From: Sulfuracidifex metallicus DSM 6482 = JCM 9184
GTDB lineage: Archaea; Thermoproteota; Thermoprotei_A; Sulfolobales; Sulfolobaceae
Assembly: GCA_032834875.1 (NCBI GenBank)
Contig: CP135238.1
Span: 192,011 to 256,010 of the forward strand
Direction of reading: 5' to 3'
Length of the DNA: 64,000 nt
The translations under genes were made by a program, and so were the position numbers. The notes beneath the pieces are model-generated. The model was not told the origin of the DNA. It saw nothing but the letters and a program-made list of their open reading frames with translations, and did no database searches. Shown one piece after another: positions 26,144-35,406 of the stretch. How positions within the stretch are numbered: position 1 is the stretch's first letter; each line of letters begins with the position of its first letter.

Positions 26144-26371
26144 ATGGACAAAGAAAAATTGGAAGAGTGGATTGAGAGGTTTGAGGAGGCTAGGGAGTTG
26201 AGGAGGAAATATGCTGATTGGAACTTTATAAAGTCTCAGCCGGTGAGGCTTAGAATAGCTCTCGATTACTATATAGAAACCGGAGACTTGTATAATGCTT
26301 CTAGATTAGCTGGTATGTCAATGGAGGAGTTTAATGAATTGAGAATAAAGGCGAGGATCCCGAGTATATGA
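26144..26371 (+). CDS. VapB-like antitoxin
   Basis: 75 residues. A charged N-terminal helix (EKLEEWIERFEEARELRRKY) is followed by LRIALDYYIETGDLYNASRLAGMSMEEF, the helix-turn-helix-like pattern of UPF0175/VapB-type antitoxins in Sulfolobales. It overlaps the start of a PIN-domain gene by 4 nt (ATGA), the usual antitoxin-toxin order. A TATA-like TTATAATTTT lies near 26115-26125. Confidence 0.75.
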   Translation: MDKEKLEEWIERFEEARELRRKYADWNFIKSQPVRLRIALDYYIETGDLYNASRLAGMSMEEFNELRIKARIPSI

Positions 26372-26541
26372 TAGCGATTACGGATATGTCGTTTCTAATA
26401 GATTGGGTTAAGTATACTAGGCGTGACTTAATCTTCAAGCTCTTCGAATTAATTTACATTCCAGAATCAGTATTTAATGAGGTTAGAAGCGAGACTACAC
26501 TCTTATGGATTGCCGAGGGATTGGAAAACAATAAGATGGGG
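26368..26541 (+). pseudogene. VapC PIN-domain toxin, truncated by the integrase gene
   Basis: From ATG 26368 the frame encodes the start of a PIN domain: MIAITDMSFLIDWVKYTRR (first catalytic Asp), LIYIPESVFNEVRSE and WIAEGLENNKM. At about 26540 similarity stops and the frame continues only to 26592 through sequence that is the reverse complement of integrase coding DNA. The remaining Asp residues of the active site are lost, so the toxin must be inactive. The break coincides with the natural end of the integrase. Confidence 0.75.
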
Positions 26542-27842
26542 GCTTTCTCCTCATATATCTTCTTCAGCTCTATGTCCGAAATAACGAAATAGTGCTGCTG
26601 CAAAATCTTGAATTGCCCTGGAGCAATTCTCCCTTGCAATACATTTATAATAAAGGGAGATACTCCAGCTTTAGCCATGTAAGATGCAAAGAAGCTCCTC
26701 AAATCATATAGCCTAAATTCTTTCCCTACCCTCCTCATCCCTTCCTTTATTTCACTCCTTAAATCGGCTAATTGGAATGGGAAGAACTTTAGTTTCCACT
26801 TCTCTACATCTCCTCCAATCTGTTGCACTGCTTTTTCATACTTAGAAATGAAGTCTTCTCTGAAGGGTAAATAATTCTTCTTTATCCATTCAATCGTTTC
26901 TTTATGAAGGAATGAAATATAAGCTCTCTTTGTTGCACTGCTTTTCATCAGCTTAATTATCCCATTTTCTAAATCTACTTGCTCTAAGGTTAGAGAGTAC
27001 ACTTCTCCTACCCGTAGTCCAGTTTCGGCTAAAATTAGGAAGAATGTTTTAGCACCTAAGTGGTCTATTGAGTTAAAGATCTTCTTTAACAATTCTAAAG
27101 AAAGCGGTGGTGGAGAATACTTATACTCAACTCTAGGCACCTTAAAGGAATTGTATAACATTTGCCCTAAAATTGGGTTTTTTGGCATTACTACTTCTTT
27201 AATAAAGAGTTTCAGTGTGTTAGCTCTATGCCTAGCCACGTTAGGCCCTTCCTCCGCTGCTAATTCTACTATATACTCCTTAAGAGAGTCTGGTGAAAGT
27301 GAAAAACTTAGATCCCTCATTGCATATTTTATATGTCTTAGTCTCTCCTCCTTTGTTGCCTTGCTTTTCTGTTCTAAAATTTTCTCAAACAGTTTTAGGT
27401 CTTCTTCAGTTACTGCATAACTGTTAGTGTTCTGTTTTACATATTCTCCTAAGAACCTGTTTAGCATCATAAAAAGAAGAGAACGGAACTGAGGATCCTC
27501 TACTGTAGTATTTATCACTTTTAACAAATCGTTAATATCAGCTTTCTCTATCTTCTTACCGTAAACTACCCTGGCTATTTCATCTGGTGCAAGAAAACTC
27601 AGTACTTTCTCTATTACTTCTTTAGGTATTTCCCTAAGCCCTTTCTTATACCTCCAACCAGTAGCTTTTGAAATTCCTAACTGCTCATAAGTTATTCCCT
27701 TTTCTTCAGTTACATATGCAAATAATCGGATTTTTTGCTCATTGGTGAGTTTATCTATATCCAGTATTGGCATAATATTAGTTTCCAGTATATGTTTAAG
27801 ATGGTTTCCGATTTTTCCTAGATGGTTTCCGACCTCGGCCAT
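26454..27842 (-). CDS. Tyrosine recombinase (archaeal plasmid/virus integrase)
   Basis: 462 residues. The N-terminal third has an HTH-like segment (YEQLGISKATGWRYKKGLREIP) and an arm-binding region; the catalytic half shows AETGLRVGEVYSL (Arg), ATKRAYISFL (Lys), YDLRSFFASYMAKAG (Tyr in place of the first His of HxxR) and QHYF with the nucleophilic Tyr. This resembles pNOB8- and SSV-type integrases. It starts 39 nt from the 3' end of tRNA-Glu, on the same strand, as expected for the attachment end of an integrated element. The last 30 or so residues after EEKAP are encoded by vapC DNA, so the original terminus has been replaced. Start could also be at 27773. Confidence 0.85.
   Translation of the reverse strand: MAEVGNHLGKIGNHLKHILETNIMPILDIDKLTNEQKIRLFAYVTEEKGITYEQLGISKATGWRYKKGLREIPKEVIEKVLSFLAPDEIARVVYGKKIEKADINDLLKVINTTVEDPQFRSLLFMMLNRFLGEYVKQNTNSYAVTEEDLKLFEKILEQKSKATKEERLRHIKYAMRDLSFSLSPDSLKEYIVELAAEEGPNVARHRANTLKLFIKEVVMPKNPILGQMLYNSFKVPRVEYKYSPPPLSLELLKKIFNSIDHLGAKTFFLILAETGLRVGEVYSLTLEQVDLENGIIKLMKSSATKRAYISFLHKETIEWIKKNYLPFREDFISKYEKAVQQIGGDVEKWKLKFFPFQLADLRSEIKEGMRRVGKEFRLYDLRSFFASYMAKAGVSPFIINVLQGRIAPGQFKILQQHYFVISDIELKKIYEEKAPILLFSNPSAIHKSVVSLLTSLNTDSGM
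27799..27832. repeat. Two direct 13-bp repeats at the integrase 5' end
   Basis: AGATGGTTTCCGA occurs at 27799-27811 and again at 27820-27832, a spacing of 21 bp (two helical turns). The repeats encode the doubled VGNH-type peptide at the integrase N-terminus if translation starts at 27842, but they lie between the likely attachment site and a second possible start (27773). They may be arm-type binding sites of the integrase. Confidence 0.4.
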
Positions 27843-27880
27843 AACTTCTCATCTAACCTTTCAATTCAAGGAAAAATTAG

Positions 27881-27978
27881 TGCCGCGGCCGGGATTTGAA
27901 CCCGGGTCACGGGCTCGAGAGGCCCGCATACTCTCGGCGCAGGCCGCACAATGCTTGACCGGTCTATACTACCGCGGC
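27881..27978 (-). tRNA. tRNA-Glu(CTC) with a non-canonical 23-nt intron
   Basis: Acceptor GCCGCGG pairs with CCGCGGC (discriminator A at 27881, CCA not encoded). The T arm is CCGGG-TTCAAAT-CCCGG and the anticodon arm CGGGC-CTCTCGA-GCCCG with anticodon CTC. The D arm (GTAT ... GTAT) only closes if 23 nt (starting about GCATTG and ending CCGAGA) are removed at the D-arm/anticodon-arm junction, not at position 37/38. The inserted piece can pair GTGCG with TGCGC. After removal a normal 75-nt tRNA remains. The integrase next to it has left the gene intact. Confidence 0.9.
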
Positions 27979-28134
27979 TCTAAGGGGAGTTGTACCCAGA
28001 TAGCCTTTTCTGCGATCTAATATAAAAAGTCGATTTTTTGTTGTCACCTAACGCAAGCCTGATAGATTGAATATTTTTGATTAATCTCATAAATATTATA
28101 ATAATATAATTATTTGGATAAATTTATCTTTTAT

Positions 28135-28380
28135 TTACTTTAGACAAAGTCTGAGTACCTCTACAATTCTCATAGCTTCATCCTTGTCTATTGTGCCCAC
28201 AAAAACTCCCCAGCTTTCATTCAGAGAAGGAAAAGTCTTCATTAGTTTTACCATCTCAGCACAGACTTTTTCGTTTGTGTTTATTTTATCTTCATTATTT
28301 AGTACGAAATCTTTTAGAAAATTTATTGCATAAAAGATCTTACCAGCTTGTATTAGCTTAGTGGCATCATCTAATTCCAT
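28135..28380 (-). CDS. Small helical protein, PaREP1-like
   Basis: 81 residues, helical and acidic, with ATKLIQAGKIFYAINFLKDFV and DEAMRIVEVLRLCLK. It resembles the short TPR/PaREP1-type proteins of Sulfolobales but no defined motif is present. It is divergent from the 422-residue gene, sharing a 47-nt promoter region. Function unknown. Confidence 0.5.
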   Translation of the reverse strand: MELDDATKLIQAGKIFYAINFLKDFVLNNEDKINTNEKVCAEMVKLMKTFPSLNESWGVFVGTIDKDEAMRIVEVLRLCLK

Positions 28381-28427
28381 ACGTCTACATCGGATACAAT
28401 TAAATACGCTTAAGCCAAATAAGTGAA

Positions 28428-29696
28428 GTGGTTCAAGACCCCTTTACCCTTTTGTCATACTTAGTAGAGCATGCTAATGAGGGTTCTATAATACCTCTCA
28501 AGGTATCTGGCAACGTTCTGTTCCTAATTAAGGATGGGCGGTTCACATTCAGTATTTATATCTTAGAGGGTGAGGATATAGCTAAGATTAGGAAGGATTT
28601 CCTTCCTACTAATCTTCACAAGGTAATATATGAGGTAATTGATGATCTAAAGGAAAGGCTTTCCTCCGATCTCTCAGACCTTCAGATAGCCAAGGAAATA
28701 GACGCTGCAAAGTTCTTAGAGACAATGTATCCTAAGAGGGAAGAAAGAAGAGAGGAGAGAAGAGTAATACGAAAACCAAGGGAAAGAAAGGAAGCTCCAA
28801 TAGCTAACCCTTTAGACTCACTCAGAATTAGGGATAACGTTCATCTATACCCTTTACTTAAACTTGGAACGTCGTTCTTCTCAATGGTATTAGAAACTAC
28901 GTTAGGAGAAATGTTCAATCTCCCTAACGCGTCTCCTTTCATGATTAAGGATGGGAATGCTATTCCATACCAGATCAAGGACCTAAAGTCAATCTACGTC
29001 GTCCTGTCTCAAGCTAAAATGGACACATTCAGGGAGAGAAACCCCATAGCAGACGTTCAAGTAGAAAACAACAGGATAACTTTCTTTTCAGCTATGTTCT
29101 TAGGTGAAGGCAAGGGTGAAGATAAGGACTTCACTTTCATTGGAAGGAAAGCTAAGGGAGTTGAAAAGGACTACACGTTCTTCAGGTTATCAAATAAGGG
29201 ATCCGTGAGGACTATATCAAGGAAGGTGATTTCAGTTTCTCAAGATGTCAATTTAGGCGTGGGTTTCTTCTTCTGGGACGGACAGACTTTAGTTAGAACT
29301 GGGGGATTGGATTTACTCAAGAGTCATGAGCAGGGTGTTATGACTTTAAACGAGTACATCCTGCTAAATTCACTGCTGGTATCGAATTCACTTTCGTTCT
29401 ATAGTAAGGTTATGACTTCCATAATGAACATGGGCGTATCGAAAAGAATACCATCTCACCTAGTAAAGGATATAATGGATATAGATTCAAATCCAATGTC
29501 AATAAGTCCTATAGTAGAGAGCGTAACCCAAGACGAAGTGAGATTCTACGACCCAGTTGAGTATTGGTACTCAACTGAAATTTTAGGTGAAAGTGACCCA
29601 ATTCATTGTAAGGAAATATCTCATTATGTCGAATTAAGGAAATCTGTAATCGGGGAACTTAAAAATAGGGGTTGGTTTAAGGATTTTCTTATATAA
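28428..29696 (+). CDS. Unknown conserved-looking soluble protein
   Basis: 422 residues from a GTG start. An N-terminal domain of about 100 residues is linked by a very charged stretch (KREERREERRVIRKPRERKE, near residue 110) to a 300-residue domain with mixed strands and helices. No membrane segment, metal motif or nucleotide-binding loop. Not recognised. The charged linker suggests a two-domain nucleic-acid-associated or regulatory protein, but this is a guess. Confidence 0.6.
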   Translation: MVQDPFTLLSYLVEHANEGSIIPLKVSGNVLFLIKDGRFTFSIYILEGEDIAKIRKDFLPTNLHKVIYEVIDDLKERLSSDLSDLQIAKEIDAAKFLETMYPKREERREERRVIRKPRERKEAPIANPLDSLRIRDNVHLYPLLKLGTSFFSMVLETTLGEMFNLPNASPFMIKDGNAIPYQIKDLKSIYVVLSQAKMDTFRERNPIADVQVENNRITFFSAMFLGEGKGEDKDFTFIGRKAKGVEKDYTFFRLSNKGSVRTISRKVISVSQDVNLGVGFFFWDGQTLVRTGGLDLLKSHEQGVMTLNEYILLNSLLVSNSLSFYSKVMTSIMNMGVSKRIPSHLVKDIMDIDSNPMSISPIVESVTQDEVRFYDPVEYWYSTEILGESDPIHCKEISHYVELRKSVIGELKNRGWFKDFLI

Positions 29697-29920
29697 TAAT
29701 AGTAATAAAAGGAGCTTTTATATATAGGTTGGCTATTTGAATAAAATGAAAATATTTTTTGAAATATAATTTTATAATATTTACTTCAAATTAAATTTTA
29801 GAAATAGAATTAACGCGAGGTGTTTATGCCTTGTTCCAATAAGTTAATTGAATATATAGTCATCTTACAAGACGATGTTATAGATAAGATCTTTAAGCTA
29901 TATGCAAGAGAGGGAAAGGT

Positions 29921-31621
29921 GTGGATTATCAGCAAGCTACTGCCGTAAATGTTTCCATGCTTACGTTTTTAATGTCCATGCTCTTATATAATAACTCATA
30001 TATTGATCCTTATGTCGTTGTAACTAACTTAATTTTAATTATTACTTCAGGATTTCTACTTTTCATAAAAATTCCTGCTAGATATTCATGGGCTCTAATA
30101 GATATAGAATTTTTTGTCTCAATAACCGAAATATTTTTCTTTCACGGCGACTTATCTCCGTTATCTAATTATGCTGTAGCTTTAATGGCGTTATTTTTAA
30201 CGGTACTCTATGCAATCTCTAGGACTTATGAAAAGGTGCCTGAGTTTTCCTTGATTTACGGAATTCTTTTCTCCTTTCTCATGTCTGCCTTCGCGAGGCT
30301 TGGGACAGATGAGGAAATGATAGATTATTACTCAGCGCATGTGTTTCTTGAAGGTCTTAATCCATACTTACCCGAGAACACTGCCTCAGTTTATTCTCAC
30401 TTTCCATTCTTTAATCCAGTTTGTTTCGGAACTCCGTTTACTACTGGAGGAGTAGTGACTACGTTAGGTTATCCATCTCTGTCCTTTCTTGTTCAAGTTC
30501 CATCTAACATAATTCATTCCGATCCAAACTACGTTAATTTCTTCTTCTATCTACTTACTTTTGTTTCACTTTACTTAATCCTAAGGAAGGGGGAAAGTTT
30601 GGAGATTTACCCATACTTTTTGTTCCCTACTCTGATTAACCTAGATTATACCCTTTTCCCCGATGGTGGAATTCCGGACATAATATGGGTGTTCTTCGTT
30701 ATCTTATCTCTGCAATCGGAGAAGATTTTCTGGAAGGGGTTATTTTACGGAGTAGCCATTTCCTTAAAGCAGGTTCCGTTGGCTCTACTACCTTTTTACC
30801 TTTACTATCTGAGGCGAGAAGGGTATAGTGTAGTTAAATTCGTTTTTTATTCTGCATTTACATTTGTAATTTTTAATATATATTTTATTGTAAAGTCTCC
30901 TCTTTCTTACTTTAAGGATATTATTTCTCCGGAGACTGCTAACTTGTTGCAAGTTAGTGATGGAATTTCACAAATATCAGTAGGTAACTTGTTCTTCCTC
31001 TTTAAACCTTTCTTTGGCGTTTCGATGTTTATAATTTTTTTAGGAGAATTTTATTTTTTTGTAAAATATTATGAAAAATTTAAAGAAAGTTGGGTAGGAT
31101 TTCCTTTCTTTATTTTTTTATTCAACTATAGATCTCTATGGAATTATTTGATGTATTGGCCTTTCCTTTTCTTTGCGTTAAAATCAAGAAGTACCAAAAA
31201 AATGAATATAAAAAGCAACGTACCGCTTAGGACATTGGCTTTCCTTTCAGTGGGAATAATTTTCCTTGCTGCAGCATTTCATTATCCTTTTCTACAATAC
31301 GCAAGCTCATTTGAGGTACAAGTACTTCATGTAGACCAGAGTAAAGGTTATGTTCAATGCTTGATTCTCAACGTTAGCTTCTCCAATAACCCTTACGCGC
31401 AGGGGAAAATTGTACCTCTTTTCAGAATATTACCTTACTACGGCTGGAAGTCTATAAACGGAATAATGTGGAAATCCAATGCAAGTTATCTTGGTCCAGG
31501 ACAATGGGAGATCGTTAAATTGTATCCATATTTTCCCACTCAGAAGTTTGAGGTACAACAGTTCGAGGTGGAGGCGTATTATGGGCAGCTCCAAGGATAC
31601 GTCTTGGTAAATCCGGGGTAA
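29921..31621 (+). CDS. GT-C-type membrane glycosyltransferase-like protein
   Basis: 566 residues starting at GTG; the frame is closed by a stop ten codons upstream, so no other start fits. About 11-12 membrane helices. After the third helix pair an external loop with TDEEMIDYYSAHVFLEGLNPY matches the acidic first loop (DE/ED followed by Y..G.NPY) of GT-C enzymes such as the GT87/DUF2029 mannosyltransferases. The last 110 residues form a soluble external beta domain (FEVQVLHVDQSKGYV...). It probably uses a polyprenyl-phosphate sugar for S-layer or surface glycan synthesis. Confidence 0.65.
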   Translation: MDYQQATAVNVSMLTFLMSMLLYNNSYIDPYVVVTNLILIITSGFLLFIKIPARYSWALIDIEFFVSITEIFFFHGDLSPLSNYAVALMALFLTVLYAISRTYEKVPEFSLIYGILFSFLMSAFARLGTDEEMIDYYSAHVFLEGLNPYLPENTASVYSHFPFFNPVCFGTPFTTGGVVTTLGYPSLSFLVQVPSNIIHSDPNYVNFFFYLLTFVSLYLILRKGESLEIYPYFLFPTLINLDYTLFPDGGIPDIIWVFFVILSLQSEKIFWKGLFYGVAISLKQVPLALLPFYLYYLRREGYSVVKFVFYSAFTFVIFNIYFIVKSPLSYFKDIISPETANLLQVSDGISQISVGNLFFLFKPFFGVSMFIIFLGEFYFFVKYYEKFKESWVGFPFFIFLFNYRSLWNYLMYWPFLFFALKSRSTKKMNIKSNVPLRTLAFLSVGIIFLAAAFHYPFLQYASSFEVQVLHVDQSKGYVQCLILNVSFSNNPYAQGKIVPLFRILPYYGWKSINGIMWKSNASYLGPGQWEIVKLYPYFPTQKFEVQQFEVEAYYGQLQGYVLVNPG

Positions 31622-31868
31622 TTTTATGAGATAGAGCTACGAAAAGCCTTTCCTTTATTCAAGACGATTTGCCATTTATATTTCATTTTATTTTTATATA
31701 TAATCATATATTTTTTCTAAATATTAGAAGAAACGAGTCAATAGTATTTGTGTTCGATCCAGCTGGGGGTGTATATTAATTAGTTCAATTATGTTTGTGC
31801 AAAAAGAATAGAGATTAAAAAATGACATCATAATGTACTTTTTGTAAAAATATGTAAAGGATATTTCC

Positions 31869-32558
31869 CTATATTCTTTTAGCTAATTTAAACAAAGACC
31901 CATTATGGCCTAAGGTAGAGATTAGTACTCCCATAACTCCAGCCCTCTTATATACGGCCAAATGATCAACCAAATCACTTTCATCTATAAACGGCTGAGA
32001 TATCTCCTTAATAATTTCGGAATTTCCTTCTGTCCTTACTATTATATAAGGAATGGATTTTTTTAATATTTCTTTATCTATCTGTAATATCTTATTTGAA
32101 TCTGCTCTTAATAGAAAATAAAAGTCTGCTTCAGGTAAGGATCTAGCCCTTCTCTCCATTTCAATTAATCCTTTGTTGAAGCTTAGCATTATTCCAGCGC
32201 TCACGCCTTGTTCCTTAGATATCCTTACTGCATCCTCGGATTTTAGGCATCCTATTTCCTTTCCAAATTTAGGAGGATCTCCTCTGGTAAATGCTATCCT
32301 TAAGTTCATAATTCTAGAGGTAATGGAAAGTGACCTTACGTAAAGCTCGTTCACGTCGGCCAATCTTTGATTAATTATAATTTCCTTTTGTTCACTTATT
32401 CTCCTGGCTAATATAGCCACTGATATCGGGAGTGGAGATGGAAATCCCATTGGGGAATCCGGTATATCTATTCCGTCAAAGGACGAAAGTAAATCCTCGA
32501 GCTGTAGGCTTAATTTTTCCAGCTTCTTTTTTGGATGTATTTCTGCCAGAATTTTCAT
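31869..32558 (-). CDS. Methylenetetrahydrofolate reductase-like TIM-barrel protein
   Basis: 229 residues from the ATG at 32556-32558 (a GTG lies one codon upstream). FDGIDIPDSPMGFPSP near residue 30 and NLRIAFTRGDPPKFG in the middle match archaeal MetF-like proteins (the GDPP segment binds FAD in MetF). The C-terminal barrel strands contain GVMGVLISTLGHN. At 229 residues it is shorter than bacterial MetF (about 290), so the substrate may be another C1 carrier such as the tetrahydrofolate-like pterin of Sulfolobales. Confidence 0.6.
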   Translation of the reverse strand: MKILAEIHPKKKLEKLSLQLEDLLSSFDGIDIPDSPMGFPSPLPISVAILARRISEQKEIIINQRLADVNELYVRSLSITSRIMNLRIAFTRGDPPKFGKEIGCLKSEDAVRISKEQGVSAGIMLSFNKGLIEMERRARSLPEADFYFLLRADSNKILQIDKEILKKSIPYIIVRTEGNSEIIKEISQPFIDESDLVDHLAVYKRAGVMGVLISTLGHNGSLFKLAKRI

Positions 32559-32617
32559 CACGAATACTCCCTACTGCGGGTAATATTTTTTATGAAGCCG
32601 GAGAAGATTGATTTACC

Positions 32618-33568
32618 TTGAAGTGTTCTAAATGCGATAACGAAGCGTCAATTAGGATAGCTTATTCAAACATTATCTTATGTGCATCTCATTTTGTGGA
32701 ATGGTTGGAGCAGAGGATTGAAAGAACGGTGGAGAAGTACAAGATGTTGGAAGGAACAAGGAAGTTAGGAATAGCAGTGTCAGGAGGGAAGGATAGTACA
32801 ACCCTGCTTCATGTTATGAAGAAAATAGCCGACAAGAAAGGCATAGAGATCTTCGGCATTAATATAGATTTGGGAATAGACCAAGGTAAGTCCTATTCAA
32901 GTAAAAGTACAGAGATTGCAGTAAAGAATTTCGAAATGCTAAATGTCAACTATAGAATAGTAAACATAGCGAAGGAATATGGTTTCACCATAGACGAAGC
33001 CAAAGAAAATATTCATAGACCGGTATGCAGTACATGCGGTCTGTCCAAGAGGTATGTTATGAATTGGATAGCGTTAGAGGAAGGAATAGATACCATAGCT
33101 ACAGGTCATAATGTAAATGATAACGCTCAATTCATAAGTATGGGATACCTGACAGGAGACGTTGAGAACTTGTCTAGGTTAAGGAATGTTGCGCCAGCAG
33201 AGAACGGATTAGTTAAGAAAATAAAACCACTTTTCTTAACCTACGAAAAGGAAACCTTAACCTACGCTCTCATAAAGAGAATACCTTTCATTATAGACTC
33301 CTGTCCTAACACTTTTAGAGTGGGTGGGAGAACCCAAGACGCAGTAAGGAGGAACCTTGAGGAGATGGAAGATAAGATACCCGGTTATATGCTAAACTTG
33401 GTCGAGAACTTTGAAAGAAAGATAAGGCCTGCGTTAGAGGAAAAATACCTAAAGAAGGAGGAGGTAAGTAAGTGTAAAATCTGTGGAATGCCAACATCTA
33501 AGGGAAGGGACATTTGTTCTTTCTGCGCAATTAGAATAAAGATGAAGAAAATAAAAAGTGTGACCTAA
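32618..33568 (+). CDS. Ncs6/TtcA-family tRNA thiolation enzyme
   Basis: 316 residues from a TTG start. The N-terminal zinc finger is CSKCDNEA...CASH; the PP-loop [14 protein letters not shown] adenylates the tRNA base; [10 protein letters not shown] and the later [13 protein letters not shown] give the catalytic and cluster Cys residues; the C-terminal zinc ribbon is [18 protein letters not shown]. This is the TtuA/Ncs6 layout for 2-thiouridine formation, using a ubiquitin-like sulfur donor in archaea. It is followed after 2 nt by the PriX-like gene. Confidence 0.85.
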   Translation: MKCSKCDNEASIRIAYSNIILCASHFVEWLEQRIERTVEKYKMLEGTRKLGIAVSGGKDSTTLLHVMKKIADKKGIEIFGINIDLGIDQGKSYSSKSTEIAVKNFEMLNVNYRIVNIAKEYGFTIDEAKENIHRPVCSTCGLSKRYVMNWIALEEGIDTIATGHNVNDNAQFISMGYLTGDVENLSRLRNVAPAENGLVKKIKPLFLTYEKETLTYALIKRIPFIIDSCPNTFRVGGRTQDAVRRNLEEMEDKIPGYMLNLVENFERKIRPALEEKYLKKEEVSKCKICGMPTSKGRDICSFCAIRIKMKKIKSVT

Positions 33569-33570
33569 AC

Positions 33571-34002
33571 TTGAAGATACCTCTAAAATATCCAGACGGA
33601 AGCGACGCGGGTTATGTGGAATACGATGGCAAAATTTCCAAGGTTTATAGTCAAGAGGGAGAGCTTCTTTTCACGTTTATAGGTAGATTTCCTCCAAGAG
33701 GAAGGGACTATTCATGGATAGATAAAGTTCTATCTAAGGGTCTTAAAGATTCACGTAAGAGGTTCATACTTTTCGTGGCTTCGAGGTATCTTATGAACGT
33801 TAAGAAGCTGGATGAAGACGAGGCAGTTCAAGTAATACGAGATTTTTATTATAAGGATGGAAGCGGTAAGCTTTATGATGCTTGGGTTAGATCGGTTCTT
33901 AGAGGCGTGAAGGAGAAGGGCTTTCGTCCATGGTCACTTAAAAAAATTCAAGACAATGATAAGGAGATGTACCAGGAGATACAAAGGGTACTTCAAGGCT
34001 GA
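33571..34002 (+). CDS. Primase-associated PriX-like protein
   Basis: 143 residues from a TTG 2 nt after the Ncs6/TtcA-type gene. The C-terminal 90 residues (SRKRFILFVASRYLMNVKKLDE, YDAWVRSVLRGVKEKGFRPWSL) show the helical pattern of PriX / PriL-CTD-like primase domains, with the (G/D)xRKRF...YL entry and a basic second half. PriX is the third subunit of the Sulfolobus DNA primase. The assignment rests on pattern only; a plasmid-type primase helix bundle is the alternative. Confidence 0.5.
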   Translation: MKIPLKYPDGSDAGYVEYDGKISKVYSQEGELLFTFIGRFPPRGRDYSWIDKVLSKGLKDSRKRFILFVASRYLMNVKKLDEDEAVQVIRDFYYKDGSGKLYDAWVRSVLRGVKEKGFRPWSLKKIQDNDKEMYQEIQRVLQG

Positions 34003-34029
34003 ATTGGTACATTTTATTACTTTTTTCTT

Positions 34030-34269
34030 ATGGATAATATTTTAACCTCAAGCGTGTTCATGTATCTTATGGAAAAGTACAGCGCAACTACTTGGTTACT
34101 TCTATTAGGTCCTATAGTAGCCTTCTTCGCTTTAACTATTTGGGTAGTTTATGTATTATATCAAAACCCCATGTACAGACCCATAGCGCCGATAGCTCTG
34201 GGTTTTGCAATAGTTTTCGGTGTTGCAGGAATACTTTGGAGATTTAAGTTCGGAAAGGTACTCTTCTAG
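34030..34269 (+). CDS. Small membrane protein, two helices
   Basis: 79 residues. Two membrane helices (about 20-43 and 52-70) are separated by a short polar loop (YQNPMYRPIAP). C-terminal tail RFKFGKVLF. Follows the PriX-like gene by 27 nt on the same strand. No known family. Confidence 0.5.
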   Translation: MDNILTSSVFMYLMEKYSATTWLLLLGPIVAFFALTIWVVYVLYQNPMYRPIAPIALGFAIVFGVAGILWRFKFGKVLF

Positions 34270-34430
34270 CCCATTTATTACCAAGTAATATTTTATCTCT
34301 AAATAAGGAGAATGGTATATACCAATCTTCTTTTTGCCTTGTTTCCCTAATATATTTATTTTTGCGATATTTTAAAACATGTATTGATTTCTCATTTCAC
34401 GCTTTTTTGATCAGTGCATGAATGGTAATC

Positions 34431-34991
34431 TCATCTCCTCGTTATTTTTCTTTCATCATTTGATATAATAGCCGTGACCAAACTAAATAATCCTGACGCT
34501 AAGGTCACGTAAAACATTGGTAATGGGTAATTGGTAATCTCGGCTGAGATATCCCCATTTAAATTGAGGAAAGGTATTCTGGAAAGGCTTACGTTTTCCT
34601 TGAACGCCCCAACTGGAGCGATTAGCTTTCCTATCATAAAGTAATCTATGACTGAGAAGAGAATTAAATCAAGAAGATAAAAGAGTGAAACGTAGAAAGT
34701 GAAAAGCGGGGTATCTGAGATTTTTCCTTTAACAATTCCCTCAACCGAAGAAAACAAATAAACAACAGACGTAAAGACTTCTGCTAACCTTAGGGAGATG
34801 AGTAACAGATTTATCGGATAGACTAGAGTGCATGAAAGGTTTTGTTCCATGTAGTACACATTTACAAAGAATGGCGAATCGTATACGTTTATCGCTCCTC
34901 CAATGGAAGTATACCACCAAGGTAAAGGGGAAACGGCTACAATAAAGTAAGAAAACGACGATATAAGTCTAAACAAAGCTCCTGATATCAA
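34431..34991 (-). CDS. Unknown integral membrane protein
   Basis: 186 residues with four predicted helices and a large extracellular loop between the first two (about residues 25-55, with Asn-Tyr-rich text). It follows the 113-residue gene after 6 nt on the same strand, so both are expected to form one membrane complex. Not recognised. Confidence 0.5.
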   Translation of the reverse strand: MISGALFRLISSFSYFIVAVSPLPWWYTSIGGAINVYDSPFFVNVYYMEQNLSCTLVYPINLLLISLRLAEVFTSVVYLFSSVEGIVKGKISDTPLFTFYVSLFYLLDLILFSVIDYFMIGKLIAPVGAFKENVSLSRIPFLNLNGDISAEITNYPLPMFYVTLASGLFSLVTAIISNDERKITRR

Positions 34992-34997
34992 AGCCTA

Positions 34998-35339
34998 TTA
35001 CACCCTTTCTATAAAGAGTATGCTTAAGTTTTCTATGGTTAAAGTTATCCTTATTTCATGTGTCTTAAAGACGCTGTTATTAATGGGAATTGTTGCACTT
35101 TCATCTGGAGATATTTTGACTTGGTGGCCATACAATGCTACTTTTATGGGTACTGCGAGGGTGTTGTTTACAGCTAAATACGCTCCATTATAGTTTTCCA
35201 CGATAGTAAATTTTGGTGTTTCTTGACTTACTTGCAATAAACCTTGATTATATGATTCATGAATACCATTAATGCCTCCATTAATTAGAAACAAGATTAA
35301 TGCACTAATTAGGAACACTAAAATGTTACCAACTTTCAT
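34998..35339 (-). CDS. Membrane-anchored extracellular beta protein
   Basis: 113 residues. A single N-terminal hydrophobic segment (GNILVFLISALILFLING) acts as signal anchor; the rest is beta-rich (YNGAYLAVNNTLAVPIKVALYG, THEIRITLTIENLSILFIERV) with N-x-T/S sequons (NNT, NLS), so it lies outside the cell. First gene of a two-gene unit with the four-helix protein. Confidence 0.5.
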   Translation of the reverse strand: MKVGNILVFLISALILFLINGGINGIHESYNQGLLQVSQETPKFTIVENYNGAYLAVNNTLAVPIKVALYGHQVKISPDESATIPINNSVFKTHEIRITLTIENLSILFIERV

Positions 35340-35406
35340 TAAGTTTTTCCTGTTTAGACTAATAATGATAACCCTCGTTACTATTCTCTTTAATAAATAA
35401 AGGTTT

